64,000 nt of DNA from Lysobacter sp. S4-A87 (GCF_022637455.1 NZ_CP093341.1:1302001-1366000), one strand, 5' to 3'. Numbered from the stretch's first letter, positions 52,619 to 62,454 are shown. Made by a program: numbers and translations. Notes: generated from the sequence alone by a model not told the origin.

Positions 52619-53683
52619 ATGCGCCTGACCCTTGGTCTGACGGGCATGGACCCGGCCACGGAGACCGCCCTGCAGGCGGCCTTCCAGGCCGCCAACGGTC
52701 GCCTCGGCGGACGCTGGCAAATGTTGCCGGACACCCAGGCTGACTATGTCATCGTCGACATGGACAGCATGTACGGTCCGATGAGCTGGCTGCGGTTGCA
52801 CGCCGCCGGCAAGAGCGTCATCGCCCTGACAGTTTCCCAGCGCAGCCAGACCGATTTCCGCCTCGCCAATCCGTTCGATTCCGGCAGCGTGGCCACACTG
52901 CTGCGCGAGATCGGAATGCAGGCCGGCGTGTCGTTCGATGAAGCCCCGGCCGCACCGGTCGCAGCAGCGCCGGCGCCTGCCCCGGCTCCGGCTCCTGCTC
53001 CTGCTCCTGCGCCCGCAGCCATCGTCGCGGTGGCGCCGCCGGCTCCGCCGGCACCGGTCGTCGAAGCCCCGGCCCCCGTGGTCGCGGCGGCGCCTGCAGC
53101 GCCGATTGCCAGGCCGGCCCCGACCAGCACCGACACCCTGCTTGACTGGCTCGACAACGACCGCCTGAAGGGCCGCATGCGCGTGCGCGGCGACGAGGTC
53201 GTGCTGATCGACATGGAACAGCGCATCTACCACGGCCCGGCGGCACTGAAGCCGCTGTCGGCACTGTTCGAGGGCAAGCTCTCCACGGCCGACTTCGTCT
53301 CCGTCGATGCCGCGACGTGGGAAAGCGAAAGCGCGCGCCTGGGCGCGGCGATGCCGCTGGTGCGCCTGGTGTGGTTCGGCAACCTGCTCGCCGGCAAGGG
53401 CGCCCTGGCGCCGGAGCACGACCCGCAGCGCCGCTACCAGATGGTCAAGTGGCCGCAGACCGAACGCGACTACCCCAAGCACTTCCGCATCGCCACGGTG
53501 ATGATGAAGGGCCCGGCCCTGATCCCGGAGATCGCCGAAGCCAGCGGCGTGTCGGTGGCCGAAGTCGCCGACTTCATCAATGCCAACCTGGCCACCGGTT
53601 TCGCTGAAGTCGAGCGCGAGCCGGAGCCGGCCGAAGCCGGCAAGTCCGGCGGCAGCCTGTTCGGGCGCCTGCGCGGCCGCTGA
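52619..53683 (+). CDS. Unknown protein with Pro-Ala linker
   Basis: A 354-residue protein in three parts. Residues 1-108 are a beta/alpha domain like a response-regulator receiver fold ([11 protein letters not shown], then [11 protein letters not shown]). Residues 110-180 are a Pro-Ala linker of low complexity. Residues 185-340 are a second domain of unknown family ([18 protein letters not shown], then [18 protein letters not shown]). The first domain lacks a clear phosphorylated Asp set, so it may be a receiver-like or PilZ-partner domain. It lies upstream of dxs on the same strand. GGAAG precedes the ATG. Confidence 0.7.
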   Translation: MRLTLGLTGMDPATETALQAAFQAANGRLGGRWQMLPDTQADYVIVDMDSMYGPMSWLRLHAAGKSVIALTVSQRSQTDFRLANPFDSGSVATLLREIGMQAGVSFDEAPAAPVAAAPAPAPAPAPAPAPAPAAIVAVAPPAPPAPVVEAPAPVVAAAPAAPIARPAPTSTDTLLDWLDNDRLKGRMRVRGDEVVLIDMEQRIYHGPAALKPLSALFEGKLSTADFVSVDAATWESESARLGAAMPLVRLVWFGNLLAGKGALAPEHDPQRRYQMVKWPQTERDYPKHFRIATVMMKGPALIPEIAEASGVSVAEVADFINANLATGFAEVEREPEPAEAGKSGGSLFGRLRGR

Positions 53684-53811
53684 CCGCAGGGCGCGTGCGG
53701 GAGGCGCCAACCGGCCCCTGCACCGCCCCAGCGACGAAAACTGAACGCTGCGCCTTGCCCGCCCCCGACTGGGGCGGGACAATGGCGAACTTGCCGTCTG
53801 ATAACGTCGTG

Positions 53812-55731
53812 ATGATTGACCCGCAGCGCTATCCCCGCCTTTCCCGGATCGAAGTCCCCGCCGATCTGCGCCAGTTCCCGGAAGAGGAACTGCCGGCCAT
53901 CGCCGAGGAACTTCGCGCGTACCTGATCGAACAGGTCGCCCTGGTCGGCGGACACTTCGGCGCCGGCCTGGGCGTGATCGAACTCACCGTCGCCCTGCAC
54001 TGGCTCTACGAGACGCCGGTGGACCGCCTGGTGTGGGACGTCGGCCACCAGACCTACCCGCACAAGATCCTGACCGGCCGCCGCGACATCATCCACACCG
54101 TCAAGCAGAAGGACGGCGTCGCGCCGTTCCCGAAGCGCGAGGAGAGCGAGTACGACACCTTCGGCGTCGGCCACAGCTCGACCAGCATCTCGGCGGCGCT
54201 GGGCATGGCGATCGCGCTGCAGCAGATGGGTGACGATCGCAAGGTCGTGGCGGTGATCGGCGACGGCGCGATGACCGCCGGCATGGCCTTCGAGGCGCTC
54301 AACCACGCCGGCGGCATGGGTGTGGAGCCCGGCTCTGTCGAGCCTGATCTGCTGGTGATCCTCAACGACAACCAGATGTCGATCTCCGAGAACGTCGGCG
54401 GCCTGACCCAGATGCTCGGCCGCCTCACCGGCAGCCGCACGCTCAACGCCATCCGCGAAGGCGGCAAGCGCCTGCTCGGCGACAAGAACAAGCCGGCGGC
54501 GAAGTTCGTCAAGCGCTGGGAAGAACACTGGAAGGGCATGTTCGTGCCGTCCACGCTATTCGAGGAGATGGGTTTCCACTACACCGGCCCCATCGACGGC
54601 CACGACCTGCCCGCGCTGATGTCGGCGCTGAAGGTGCTCAAGACCCTCAAGGGTCCGCAGCTGCTCCACATCATCACCACCAAGGGCAAGGGCTACGAAC
54701 TGGCCGAAGGCGACCAGATCGGCTACCACGCAGTCGGACCGTTCGATCCGTCGACCGGTCTTGTCAGCAAGCCCGGCGCCAAGAAGCCGACCTACACCGA
54801 TGTCTTCGGCGAGTGGCTGTGCGACATGGCCGCGGCCGAACCGAAGCTGCTCGGCATCACCCCGGCGATGCGCGAAGGCTCGGGCCTGGTGCGCTTCAGC
54901 AAGGAATACCCGCAGCGCTACTTCGACGTTGCCATCGCCGAGCAGCACGCGGTCACGCTCGCGGCCGGCATGGCCTGCGAAGGCGCCAAGCCGGTGGTGG
55001 CGATCTACTCGACGTTCCTGCAGCGCGGTTACGACCAGCTGGTGCATGACGTCGCCATCCAGAACCTGGACGTGCTGTTCGCGCTCGATCGCGGCGGCGT
55101 GGTCGGCCCGGACGGCGCGACCCATGCCGGCAACCTCGACCTGAGCTACCTGCGCTGCGTGCCCAACATGGTGGTGATGGCGCCGTCGGACGAGAACGAG
55201 TGCCGGCAGATGCTCAGCACCGGCTACCACTTCCAGGGCCCGGCCGCGGTGCGCTACCCGCGCGGCACCGGCCCCGGCGTGGCCGTGCAGGCCAACCTCG
55301 ACACGCTGCCGATCGGCAAGGCCGAGCTGCGCCGCCAGGGCTCGCGCATCGCCCTGCTCGCCTTCGGCGCGATCGTGCCGGCGGCGGAGAAGGCGGCCGA
55401 GGAACTCGGCCTGACCGTGGTCAACATGCGTTTCGTCAAACCGCTCGATCGCGCCCTGATCCTCGAACTCGCACGTAGCCACGAAGGCTTCGTCACGCTC
55501 GAGGACAACGTGGTCGCCGGCGGCACCGGTTCCGGCGTGGCCGAACTGCTGGCGGCAGAAGGCATCGTCATGCAGATCCTGCACCTGGGCCTGCCGGACG
55601 AGTACCAGCACCACGCCAGCCGCGAGCAGCTGCTGGCCGAGGCCGGACTGGACGTTGCAGGCATACGCGCCGCCGTGCTCAAGCGCTGGCCGTTGCTGCT
55701 CAAGCCGCAGCCGCAAAGCGCCTCGCTTTGA
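53812..55731 (+). CDS. dxs: 1-deoxy-D-xylulose-5-phosphate synthase
   Basis: Thiamine-diphosphate enzyme joining pyruvate and glyceraldehyde 3-phosphate in the first step of the MEP isoprenoid pathway. It has 639 residues. His48 in [12 protein letters not shown] (ThDP/Mg motif) and [12 protein letters not shown] (catalytic Glu) are in place, and the transketolase C-terminal domain is complete. The ATG at 53812 gives the [10 protein letters not shown] start usual in xanthomonads; an ATG at 53782, preceded by a GGGGCGGG stretch, is an alternative. A small insertion (VEPGSVEPD) precedes LLVILNDN. Confidence 0.97.
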   Translation: MIDPQRYPRLSRIEVPADLRQFPEEELPAIAEELRAYLIEQVALVGGHFGAGLGVIELTVALHWLYETPVDRLVWDVGHQTYPHKILTGRRDIIHTVKQKDGVAPFPKREESEYDTFGVGHSSTSISAALGMAIALQQMGDDRKVVAVIGDGAMTAGMAFEALNHAGGMGVEPGSVEPDLLVILNDNQMSISENVGGLTQMLGRLTGSRTLNAIREGGKRLLGDKNKPAAKFVKRWEEHWKGMFVPSTLFEEMGFHYTGPIDGHDLPALMSALKVLKTLKGPQLLHIITTKGKGYELAEGDQIGYHAVGPFDPSTGLVSKPGAKKPTYTDVFGEWLCDMAAAEPKLLGITPAMREGSGLVRFSKEYPQRYFDVAIAEQHAVTLAAGMACEGAKPVVAIYSTFLQRGYDQLVHDVAIQNLDVLFALDRGGVVGPDGATHAGNLDLSYLRCVPNMVVMAPSDENECRQMLSTGYHFQGPAAVRYPRGTGPGVAVQANLDTLPIGKAELRRQGSRIALLAFGAIVPAAEKAAEELGLTVVNMRFVKPLDRALILELARSHEGFVTLEDNVVAGGTGSGVAELLAAEGIVMQILHLGLPDEYQHHASREQLLAEAGLDVAGIRAAVLKRWPLLLKPQPQSASL

Positions 55732-55736
55732 AACCC

Positions 55737-56258
55737 ATGAAATCGCGCTGGTTTGCAGCGGTGTCGATCGCGCTTGCCCTGTCCTTTCTGCCGGCACGTG
55801 CGGCAAAAGGCGACCCGGCCATCCTCGCCGTGGTCGAATCGTTTCGCACTTCGATCATCGAGAAGGACCGGGAGCGCTTCCTGGATCTTTTCGTGCAGCG
55901 CGATGTTCCGTGGCAGAGCGTGCTCGACGACAAATCGCTCGCGCGGATCAAGGTTCAGCACCCGGAGGCGATCAAGGCCAGGTTCAAGAAGGACAACAAT
56001 CCTGTCGCCTTCATCGACGGCATCGTCGCCAGCAAGAACAGCAGCGAAGAGACCTTCTCGAACATCAAGGTCGATTCCGACGGCGAAGTGGCGACGGTCA
56101 CCTTCGACTATTCGTTCCTGTCCAATGGCAAACCCACCAACTCGGGCAAGGAGTGCTGGATCCTGGTCAGGACCGAGGCTGGCTGGAAGATCACGACGGT
56201 GGCCTACTCCGTCACCCTGGCGCCGCCGACAGGCTCCCCGGGCTCCTCGACGGAATAG
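55737..56258 (+). CDS. Exported NTF2-like/SnoaL-type protein
   Basis: A 173-residue exported protein. A signal peptide (about residues 1-24, ending RAA) is followed by an NTF2-like cone domain: ILAVVESFRTSIIEKDRERF at the start, DGEVATVTFDYSFLSNGK and CWILVRTEAGWKITTVAYS at the end. The fold family is common; the ligand is unknown. The ATG at 55737 is used; a TTG at 55728 is possible. Its 3' end overlaps the convergent TraB-like gene by 55 bases. It follows dxs by 5 bases. Confidence 0.78.
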   Translation: MKSRWFAAVSIALALSFLPARAAKGDPAILAVVESFRTSIIEKDRERFLDLFVQRDVPWQSVLDDKSLARIKVQHPEAIKARFKKDNNPVAFIDGIVASKNSSEETFSNIKVDSDGEVATVTFDYSFLSNGKPTNSGKECWILVRTEAGWKITTVAYSVTLAPPTGSPGSSTE

Positions 56259-57232
56259 CCACGCGCGCGCAACTGCGCAGCGTAACCATCGGGCTTGAGC
56301 AGCTCGCGCATCGGCAGCACGGCCAGGCTCACGCGGTTGTTCTTCAGCGCCAGTTCGGCGGCGTCCAGCCAGCGCTCACGTACCTTCGCCTCGATATCGC
56401 CCGCGCGCTTGCGCAGCACCTGCGCCTGCGAGACCGCCTTGATGCAGGCTTCGTTCTGGTCGGTATAGGGCAAGGCCTTCAGGGTCGTGATGTCGCCGAC
56501 CGCCCAGGCATTGGCCCGTTCGCGCATCATTTCCAGATCCGACTCCAGCCGCTGCATGGTCCTGCTGAAGCAGTCGACGTCGTCGAGCTTGGATTCGCGG
56601 AATTCCTGCAACGCAACCTTCGGGTCTTCGATGAGGATGGTGACGCGCGTTGTCGTCAGCGGCACCTTGTGCCGTCGCGCCATCTTCTCGACCACGGGCG
56701 AAACCATTCCGTACTGCTTGAGCCCGATGTCGTCCATCGCCTCGTCGTACAGCTCCAGCGCCGCCAGCATCGGCCGCCACTCCTCGACGCTGCGATCGTT
56801 GCCCATGTACTTGCGCTTGAGCACGAGCCAGCGTGCGTACATGTCGGCCGGCACCACCTGCTGCAGCGTCTGGCCATCGGGGTTCTTGCGCGCACTCAGC
56901 GCCTTGGGTGCAAGCAGCAGGCGCTGGAAGATGCCGAGCTTGCCATCGATGCTCACGCTCGGCGCCTGGATCACCTCCTGCGCCTGCGCGATCACCGCCT
57001 CGACATCGCGCGACTCCCACTCCACGCGCTTGGGCAGCGGCGACAGCGTGCCCAGGACATACAGCGTGTGATCGTCGCGGCTGATCTTCCACATGCCGGG
57101 CCCGGGTTGCACACCCGAGACCACAAGCGTTTCCATGTCGCGGATGGGAGGCAGCGGCTGCTGCGCCGGGACAGGCGCAGCGGCAAGCGTGATCGAGAGC
57201 GCGAGCAATGCGGGGGCAAAGCCAGATCGCAT
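56204..57232 (-). CDS. TraB/GumN-family protein
   Basis: A 342-residue exported protein of the TraB/GumN family. The signal peptide is about residues 1-22 (ending VPAQ). The family motif starts at GMWKISRDDHTLYVLGTLSPLP, with the GxxH/T-like turn, and the second conserved block is in NNRVSLAVLPMRELLKPDG near the end. TraB-like domains are thought to be metalloproteases with a His/Glu set; the usual GTxH His is replaced by a Leu-Ser (GTLS) here, so catalysis is doubtful. AAAGGAG 5 bases before ATG 57232 supports that start. Confidence 0.85.
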   Translation of the reverse strand: MRSGFAPALLALSITLAAAPVPAQQPLPPIRDMETLVVSGVQPGPGMWKISRDDHTLYVLGTLSPLPKRVEWESRDVEAVIAQAQEVIQAPSVSIDGKLGIFQRLLLAPKALSARKNPDGQTLQQVVPADMYARWLVLKRKYMGNDRSVEEWRPMLAALELYDEAMDDIGLKQYGMVSPVVEKMARRHKVPLTTTRVTILIEDPKVALQEFRESKLDDVDCFSRTMQRLESDLEMMRERANAWAVGDITTLKALPYTDQNEACIKAVSQAQVLRKRAGDIEAKVRERWLDAAELALKNNRVSLAVLPMRELLKPDGYAAQLRARGYSVEEPGEPVGGARVTE

Positions 57233-57303
57233 ATCCACTCCTTTGGGGACGATGTCCGGACCGTGGGGCCCGGGTCAGTTTCGCGCAGCTTGGGCGTTCC
57301 GGC

Positions 57304-57774
57304 CTATCCCAGGTGGTAGCTGCCCATGCGCGAAAGCACCGCAGCCACTTCGCTGTGCCCGGCCAGCAACTCGAATCCCTCCCAGACGAACCCTGGCGAC
57401 ACCGTGCAGGCCACCAGCGCGTACTCGCCCAGCGGCAGTGCCGCCTGCCAATGCCCTGCGGGCACGACATGCATCGGCGCGCCCTGCCCGCTCCGATCCA
57501 GCACCGTTGATGCCAGCACGCCGGCAACCGGATCGAACACCCGCAATTCCAGCGCGCCGCCTTCCTGCCAATGCCAACTCTCGTCGGCATCGACGCGGTG
57601 CCATTGGCTGACCTCGCCACGTGCAAGCAGGAAGTGGATGGCCGTCAGCGCCGGCCGCGACCGGCCATCGAGCTCGATGGTGACAGCCGATTCGTGGATG
57701 CGGCGGAAGTGGCCCCCTTCGGGATGTGGGGCCAGCTGCAGTTCGGCGATGAGGTGTGCGGCACGGGGATCCAT
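57304..57774 (-). CDS. Cupin, DUF985 family
   Basis: A 156-residue cytoplasmic cupin. The N-terminal LIAELQLAPHPEGGHFRRIHES is the DUF985 signature. The cupin motifs WHRVDADESWHWQEGG (about 58-73) and a C-terminal FVWEGFELLAG supply the metal-site His and Glu. Family members are of unknown enzymatic role. The ATG at 57774 fits the family start; the much longer frame through 58830 is antisense to other genes. Confidence 0.88.
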   Translation of the reverse strand: MDPRAAHLIAELQLAPHPEGGHFRRIHESAVTIELDGRSRPALTAIHFLLARGEVSQWHRVDADESWHWQEGGALELRVFDPVAGVLASTVLDRSGQGAPMHVVPAGHWQAALPLGEYALVACTVSPGFVWEGFELLAGHSEVAAVLSRMGSYHLG

Positions 57775-57912
57775 GGCCGCATCGTAGCGTTGTCCGTGAT
57801 TGCCGCCACAAAGAGCCTTACCGGCCATACGGATCAACGATTTACAGGCCGACGCGGCGACTCCACCGGCCCCGCTGCATAATCCCGCCTGGACCGGGGA
57901 AGGCACGCCGAC

Positions 57913-58479
57913 ATGAAAGACGGTGACGTCGATTACTCGAAGTACACACTGCGCGAGATGGAAGAGGCGCTCGACGGGGTCAACGCGGAAAAGTACCCGA
58001 AGAACCACGCGAACCTGCGCGCCGCATACCAGAAGCTGACGGACCAGCTTCCGCCTGCACCTGCGCCGGCAGCCGACCTCCAGGCAGAACAGGTCCCGTT
58101 CGACGACGATCCGCCGCCAGCGCCGAAGTACGATGAGCACGGCCGCTACCTGCCCAATCATATTCCCGCGAGCGAGCGGCTGCGTCTGGCTGGATTGTCG
58201 ATGCTTCTGCTGGCCTACGGCAGCTATGGCGTCTGGAGGAACGACTTCTACGTGCCTGCCAGGCGAGGCGGCATGCATCTGCATGACGCTTCGGCATGGT
58301 CCATGTTCGCTGCGTTCGGCTGCGCCTGCCTCGGCATGCTCGTGCTGATCGCCGATCATTACGACCGTCGTGACAACGAGCTGAATTATTGGCGCGCCAG
58401 CCGCACGGTCTGGGGGTTCGGATGGACCTGCTTCGTGCTCTCGTTGATTCTCTGGATGCTGCGCGATGCCCGGACGTAG
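57913..58479 (+). CDS. Unknown membrane protein, 188 residues
   Basis: A 188-residue protein with a cytoplasmic, acidic N-terminal part (about 1-88, with a Pro-Ala stretch 49-56) and three likely membrane helices (about 92-108, 127-148 and 166-184). Beginning KDGDVDYSKYTLREMEEALDGV, it resembles the short region before membrane segments in several DUF-type proteins, but no family is recognised. GGGGAAGG 9 bases upstream supports the ATG. Confidence 0.7.
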   Translation: MKDGDVDYSKYTLREMEEALDGVNAEKYPKNHANLRAAYQKLTDQLPPAPAPAADLQAEQVPFDDDPPPAPKYDEHGRYLPNHIPASERLRLAGLSMLLLAYGSYGVWRNDFYVPARRGGMHLHDASAWSMFAAFGCACLGMLVLIADHYDRRDNELNYWRASRTVWGFGWTCFVLSLILWMLRDART

Positions 58480-58861
58480 GGCAGGCCCAACCCACGTCCT
58501 GGTCGGTTTGACGCCAACGTTGACCCACTTCAGGAGGTACGCGGCAAGGAAGTATGTCGTCTCGAGCACCCTGCGGCAGGTGGACTGGAACGCGGAACTC
58601 GTGCGCGGCGATCTGCAGGAGGTCGTTGCGCAACTCAAGCGGCAACCCGGCCAGGGGATTCTCGTGGGCGGCGTGAAATTGCCGCTGGCATTGGCGGAGC
58701 TCGGGCTGATCGATGAGTACGAGTTCGTGGTGCAGCCCCGGCTGGCAGGCCATGGCCCGACGCTGCTGGCAGGACTGTCGGCGAGCGTTGAATTGAAGCT
58801 CGTGAGCAGCCGGGAGCTCGACTCGGGCACGGTGGTGATGCGATACGTGCCAGCAAGCTAG
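58466..58861 (+). pseudogene. 5'-truncated dihydrofolate-reductase-family (RibD C-terminal) gene
   Basis: The frame encodes the second half of a RibD_C/DHFR-like reductase: KYVVSSTLRQVDWN, then GQGILVGGVKLPLALAELGLIDEYEFVVQPRLAG and a terminal VMRYVP. Normal members have about 180-190 residues, beginning with a cofactor-binding strand that is absent here. The first 20-25 residues upstream of KYVV are unrelated and overlap the preceding gene by 14 bases. The 5' half seems to have been lost by deletion or replacement, so the product should not be active. Confidence 0.75.
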
Positions 58862-58899
58862 CAGCAAGAATCGAACCCTTCACCATTGCGGGTAACACC

Positions 58900-60096
58900 A
58901 TGGACGTCGTCGATTTCTACGAGCGTTACCCGTATCCAAGACCCGTCGAGAGCCTCGACGAGTACCGGCTGCGCTGGCAGGACCGGGACCGGCGTCGCGC
59001 GGAATACCATCTGCATTGGCCTGCCAACGCCTACCGGGAAGATCACTCGATTCTGATTGCGGGATGCGGGACATCCCAGGCGGCCAAACACGCGATGCGC
59101 TGGCCCGCGGCCCGGGTGGTGGGCATCGACTTCAGCGCGACCAGCGTCGACCGCACCTTGCAGCTCAAGCAACGCCATGGGCTGGACAATCTCCAGGTGC
59201 ACCAGCTCGCCATCGAGCGCGTGGAAGCGTTGCAGCAGCGTTTCGACTGGATCGTCTGCACCGGCGTGCTGCACCACCTGCCGGATCCTGACGCCGGCCT
59301 GGCGGCGTTGCGCCGCGTGCTCGATCGCGACGGCGCCATGCAGCTCATGCTGTATGCGCCTTACGGCCGGGCCGGTATCTACATGCTGCAGGAGTTCTGC
59401 CAGCGCATCGGAATCCGGGCCACCGATGACGAGATCCACAAGCTCATCGCCGCGCTCACGCTGCTGCCGCGCGGACATCCACTGGAGAACCTGCTGCGCC
59501 AGGCACCGGACTTCCGCCAGGAGGCTGCGCTCGCCGATGCGTTGCTGCACCCGCAGGATCGCGCCTACACGGTTCCGCAGGTGTTCGACTTCATCGCGCG
59601 TGCCGGCCTGACATTTGGTCGCTGGGTCAGGCAGGCGCCCTACTCGGCGTACTGCGGCGCGCCTGCGCGCATTCCGCAGGCCGACCGTCTCAGGCAACTT
59701 TCACCGGCCGGGCAGTTCGCCGCCATCGAGCTGTTCAGGGGCACGATGCTTCGCCACAGCTTCATCGCATACGGCAACGACCATGCGGGCAGTCCGCAGC
59801 CGATCGGCTTTGACGATGATGCGTGGCCGGATTACGTGCCTATTCCGGTGGCCGACACCATCCGCGTCGAAGACGATCTGCCTGCAGGTGCCGCCGCGGC
59901 GCTGATCAACCGGACCCACACGTACTCCGACCTGGTCCTGCCGATCAGCGCGCAGGAGGTCGGGATGCTCGATGCGATCGATGGACGCCGGTCGATCGCC
60001 GAGATCGCCAGTGATGACGCAAACCTCGGAATCGCGCGAGCGCTGTTCCAGCGCCTGTGGCGATACGACCAGATCCTGTTCGACGCATCGCGCTGA
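58900..60096 (+). CDS. Class I SAM methyltransferase with C-terminal extension
   Basis: A 398-residue methyltransferase. Motif I ILIAGCGTSQ is at 51-60, motif II GIDFS at 75-79 and the TGVLHHLPDP post-motif at 121-130. The second half (about 190-398) is an extra domain, of a type found in some tetratricopeptide-linked or protein-arginine-like enzymes, whose role is unknown. The N-terminal FYERYPYPRPV is conserved in this group. The target cannot be deduced. It starts 38 bases after the pseudogene, and no ribosome site stronger than GGGTAAC is seen. Confidence 0.85.
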   Translation: MDVVDFYERYPYPRPVESLDEYRLRWQDRDRRRAEYHLHWPANAYREDHSILIAGCGTSQAAKHAMRWPAARVVGIDFSATSVDRTLQLKQRHGLDNLQVHQLAIERVEALQQRFDWIVCTGVLHHLPDPDAGLAALRRVLDRDGAMQLMLYAPYGRAGIYMLQEFCQRIGIRATDDEIHKLIAALTLLPRGHPLENLLRQAPDFRQEAALADALLHPQDRAYTVPQVFDFIARAGLTFGRWVRQAPYSAYCGAPARIPQADRLRQLSPAGQFAAIELFRGTMLRHSFIAYGNDHAGSPQPIGFDDDAWPDYVPIPVADTIRVEDDLPAGAAAALINRTHTYSDLVLPISAQEVGMLDAIDGRRSIAEIASDDANLGIARALFQRLWRYDQILFDASR

Positions 60097-60326
60097 CCGC
60101 ATCCGCGATGGCGTCGGTTGGCACGAAACATGCTGTCGGCATGTGCGCGCGGAGTTAACGCGGCCAAGACCATGCTTGAGGGGTTCACTGTCGCCCTCTG
60201 ATTTCCCGGCTGCGCGCTTGAGTGCGCCAGCGTCCGTGGCCCTGCGATGGTGAATCCCCGTCGGCTGCGTCTCCCGGTTGTCGACAAAGCCGAACCGTCA
60301 GGAATCATCAGCACAAGGATCCGACC

Positions 60327-61808
60327 ATGGCAGCGACCAGGAAACCCAACATCCTCATCCTCTGGGGGGACGACATCGGCATCTGGAATATCAGCCATTT
60401 CAGCCGCGGCATGATGGGCTATCGAACACCGAACATCGATCGGGTGGCGGAAGAAGGCGTGACCTTCACGGATTACTACGCGCAGCAGAGCTGCACCGCC
60501 GGCCGCGCCTCGTTCATCTGCGGGCAGAACCCGATCCGCACCGGCCTGACCAAGGTGGGCATGCCAGGCGCAACAGTCGGCCTGCAGAAGGAAGACCCGA
60601 CCATCGCCGAAATGCTCAAGCCGCTTGGCTATGCCACCGGCCAGTTCGGCAAGAACCATCTCGGCGACCGCGACGAGTACCTGCCGACCGTGCATGGCTT
60701 CGACGTCTTCTTCGGCAATCTCTATCACCTCAATGCCGAGGAAGAACCCGAGCTGCCCGACTATCCGAAGGACCCGAAGTTCAAGAAGGCGTTCGGCCCG
60801 CGCGGCGTGCTCGACTGCAAGGCGGACGGCAAGGGCGGACAGACGATCAAGGACACCGGGCCGCTCACCAAGAAGCGCATGGAAACCATCGACGAAGAGA
60901 TCACCGAGCGTGCCCTGCAGTGGATGGAAGAGCAGGCCAAGGCGGACCAGCCGTTCTTCCTCTGGTACAACTCCACCGCCATGCACTTCCGCACCCACGT
61001 CGCCGAGAAGAACATCGGCAAGAGTGGACAGGATCCTTACAGCGATCGCATGGTCGTCCATGACGAACAGATCGGCATGATGCTCGACAAGCTCGAAGAG
61101 CTCGGCATCGCCGACAACACCATCGTCATGTACTCCACCGACAACGGCCCGGAGAACGACACCTGGCCCGACGGCGCCAACACGCCGTTCCGCGGACAGA
61201 AGGACTCCAACTGGGAAGGCGGCTGGCGCGTGCCGTGCTTCATCCGCTGGCCGGGCAAGATCAAGGCCGGCTCGGTCCTTAATGGCATCGTCTCCCACAT
61301 CGACATGCTGCCGACGCTGGTCGCCATCGCCGGCGACGAGGACGTCAAGGACAAGCTGCTCAAGGGCTACAAGGTCGGCGACAAGACCTTCAACGTGCAC
61401 CTGGACGGTTTCAACATGGTTCCCTACTTCACGGGCAAGGTGAAGGAGAGCCCGCGCGACGCGATCATGTACTTCAGCGACGACGGTGATGTCATAGCGG
61501 TCCGCGTCGGCGACTGGAAGTTCAACCTGGCGGTGCAGCGCGCCCACCAGATGAACATCTGGGCGGAGCCGTTCGTGAAGCTTCGCGTCCCGCACATCGT
61601 CAGTCTCCGCCGGGATCCGTTCGAACTGGCCGACTTCAACTCCAACACCTACTGGGACTGGATGGTCAACCACATCCCGCAGATGTACCTGATGCAGGCC
61701 TACGTGGCATCGCAGATCGAGAGCTTCAAGAAGTTCCCGCCGCGGCAGAAGCCTGCTTCGTTCAATCTGGATGCGGTCCTGCAGCAGGTGAGCCAGCCGC
61801 ACACCTGA
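60327..61808 (+). CDS. Arylsulfatase-type sulfatase
   Basis: A 493-residue sulfatase. CTAGR (56-60) is the C-x-A/P-x-R motif whose Cys is converted to formylglycine. Asp15 and Asp16 (WGDD) are metal ligands, and MYSTDNGPEND is the later Asp/Asn pair. The alkaline-phosphatase-like fold is complete. It hydrolyses sulfate esters; the substrate is unknown. No signal peptide is visible at this start or in the extension to 60222, unusual for a sulfatase, so cytoplasmic or Tat-independent location is open. No sulfatase-modifying gene lies in the window. AAGGA precedes the ATG. Confidence 0.93.
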   Translation: MAATRKPNILILWGDDIGIWNISHFSRGMMGYRTPNIDRVAEEGVTFTDYYAQQSCTAGRASFICGQNPIRTGLTKVGMPGATVGLQKEDPTIAEMLKPLGYATGQFGKNHLGDRDEYLPTVHGFDVFFGNLYHLNAEEEPELPDYPKDPKFKKAFGPRGVLDCKADGKGGQTIKDTGPLTKKRMETIDEEITERALQWMEEQAKADQPFFLWYNSTAMHFRTHVAEKNIGKSGQDPYSDRMVVHDEQIGMMLDKLEELGIADNTIVMYSTDNGPENDTWPDGANTPFRGQKDSNWEGGWRVPCFIRWPGKIKAGSVLNGIVSHIDMLPTLVAIAGDEDVKDKLLKGYKVGDKTFNVHLDGFNMVPYFTGKVKESPRDAIMYFSDDGDVIAVRVGDWKFNLAVQRAHQMNIWAEPFVKLRVPHIVSLRRDPFELADFNSNTYWDWMVNHIPQMYLMQAYVASQIESFKKFPPRQKPASFNLDAVLQQVSQPHT

Positions 61809-61829
61809 CCGGGCGAAGAATGGCAATGC

Positions 61830-61859
61830 CTCCGGTCGACTCGGGAGAGTCGGCCGGAG
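61830..61859 (+). terminator. Hairpin downstream of the sulfatase gene
   Basis: A 13-bp stem with one GU pair (61830-61842 with 61847-61859) has loop GGGA. No T-run follows, so it may be a transcript-stabilising or rho-linked hairpin. Confidence 0.5.
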
Positions 61860-61932
61860 CGCTGGTGCGCGCGGTGATACGAGGGTGTGTGGGTGCCGCG
61901 TCTACCCAGCGGCACTCACGTACTTGATGCAA

Positions 61933-62009
61933 TGGTCGGGACGGCCGGATTTGAACCGACGACCCTCTGCCCCCCAGGCAGATGCGCTACCAGGCTGCGC
62001 TACGCCCCG
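61933..62009 (-). tRNA. tRNA-Pro (GGG)
   Basis: A 77-base cloverleaf with CCA encoded. The acceptor CGGGGCG pairs with CGTCCCG, the D arm is GCGC/GCGC, and the anticodon stem TCTGC/GCAGA holds loop CTGGGGG with anticodon GGG. The T arm is GTCGG/CCGGC. It lies downstream of the pheT-ihfA-merR genes on the same strand. Confidence 0.97.
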
Positions 62010-62097
62010 ACGTGTATTGCGATCTCCGCCTTGCGGCGGGCGGCAAGTATAGCCGCTTGTTGCCGTGTCCGGCCATCCATCTGGCCGGTGTGCCGCG

Positions 62098-62454
62098 TCA
62101 GCGGCGCAGGAGCGTCAGGACCTCTTCCAGCTCCATCCGCACCTGCTTGATGATCTGCGAGCTCAGCGCGGACTCGTCCTTGGCCGATTCGCCTTCCAGG
62201 CGCAGGCGGGCGCCGCCGATGGTGTAGCCCTGTTCGTACAGCAGGCCGCGGATCTGCCGGACCATCAGCACCTCGTGCCGCTGGTAGTAACGGCGGTTGC
62301 CGCGACGCTTGACCGGATTGAGCATCGGGAACTCGGTCTCCCAGTAGCGCAGCACGTGCGGCTTGACGTCGCACAGCTCGCTGACCTCACCGATGGTGAA
62401 GTAGCGCTTGGCCGGGATCGGCGGAAGTTCACGATTGCTGCCGGGATCAAGCAT
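62098..62454 (-). CDS. MerR-family transcriptional regulator
   Basis: A 118-residue regulator. The winged helix [21 protein letters not shown] (about 19-39) and [19 protein letters not shown] are typical of MerR. A short C-terminal coiled coil without Cys metal ligands follows. This form is the conserved MerR gene after ihfA in many proteobacteria. The ATG at 62454 overlaps the ihfA end by 8 bases. The inducer is unknown. Confidence 0.93.
   Translation of the reverse strand: MLDPGSNRELPPIPAKRYFTIGEVSELCDVKPHVLRYWETEFPMLNPVKRRGNRRYYQRHEVLMVRQIRGLLYEQGYTIGGARLRLEGESAKDESALSSQIIKQVRMELEEVLTLLRR

Noticed and set aside
54556-55806. A 416-residue minus-strand protein opposite dxs
   Set aside because: It is His/Val/Gln-rich with no domain, lying wholly across the conserved dxs coding sequence.
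57304-58830. A 508-residue minus-strand protein
   Set aside because: Only the last 156 residues match a known family (DUF985 cupin). The rest is antisense to the 188-residue membrane protein and the DHFR-family remnant.
59832-61826. A 664-residue minus-strand protein opposite the sulfatase gene
   Set aside because: It is the mirror frame of the sulfatase and methyltransferase genes, with no recognisable domain; GC-rich coding DNA often leaves such open antisense frames.
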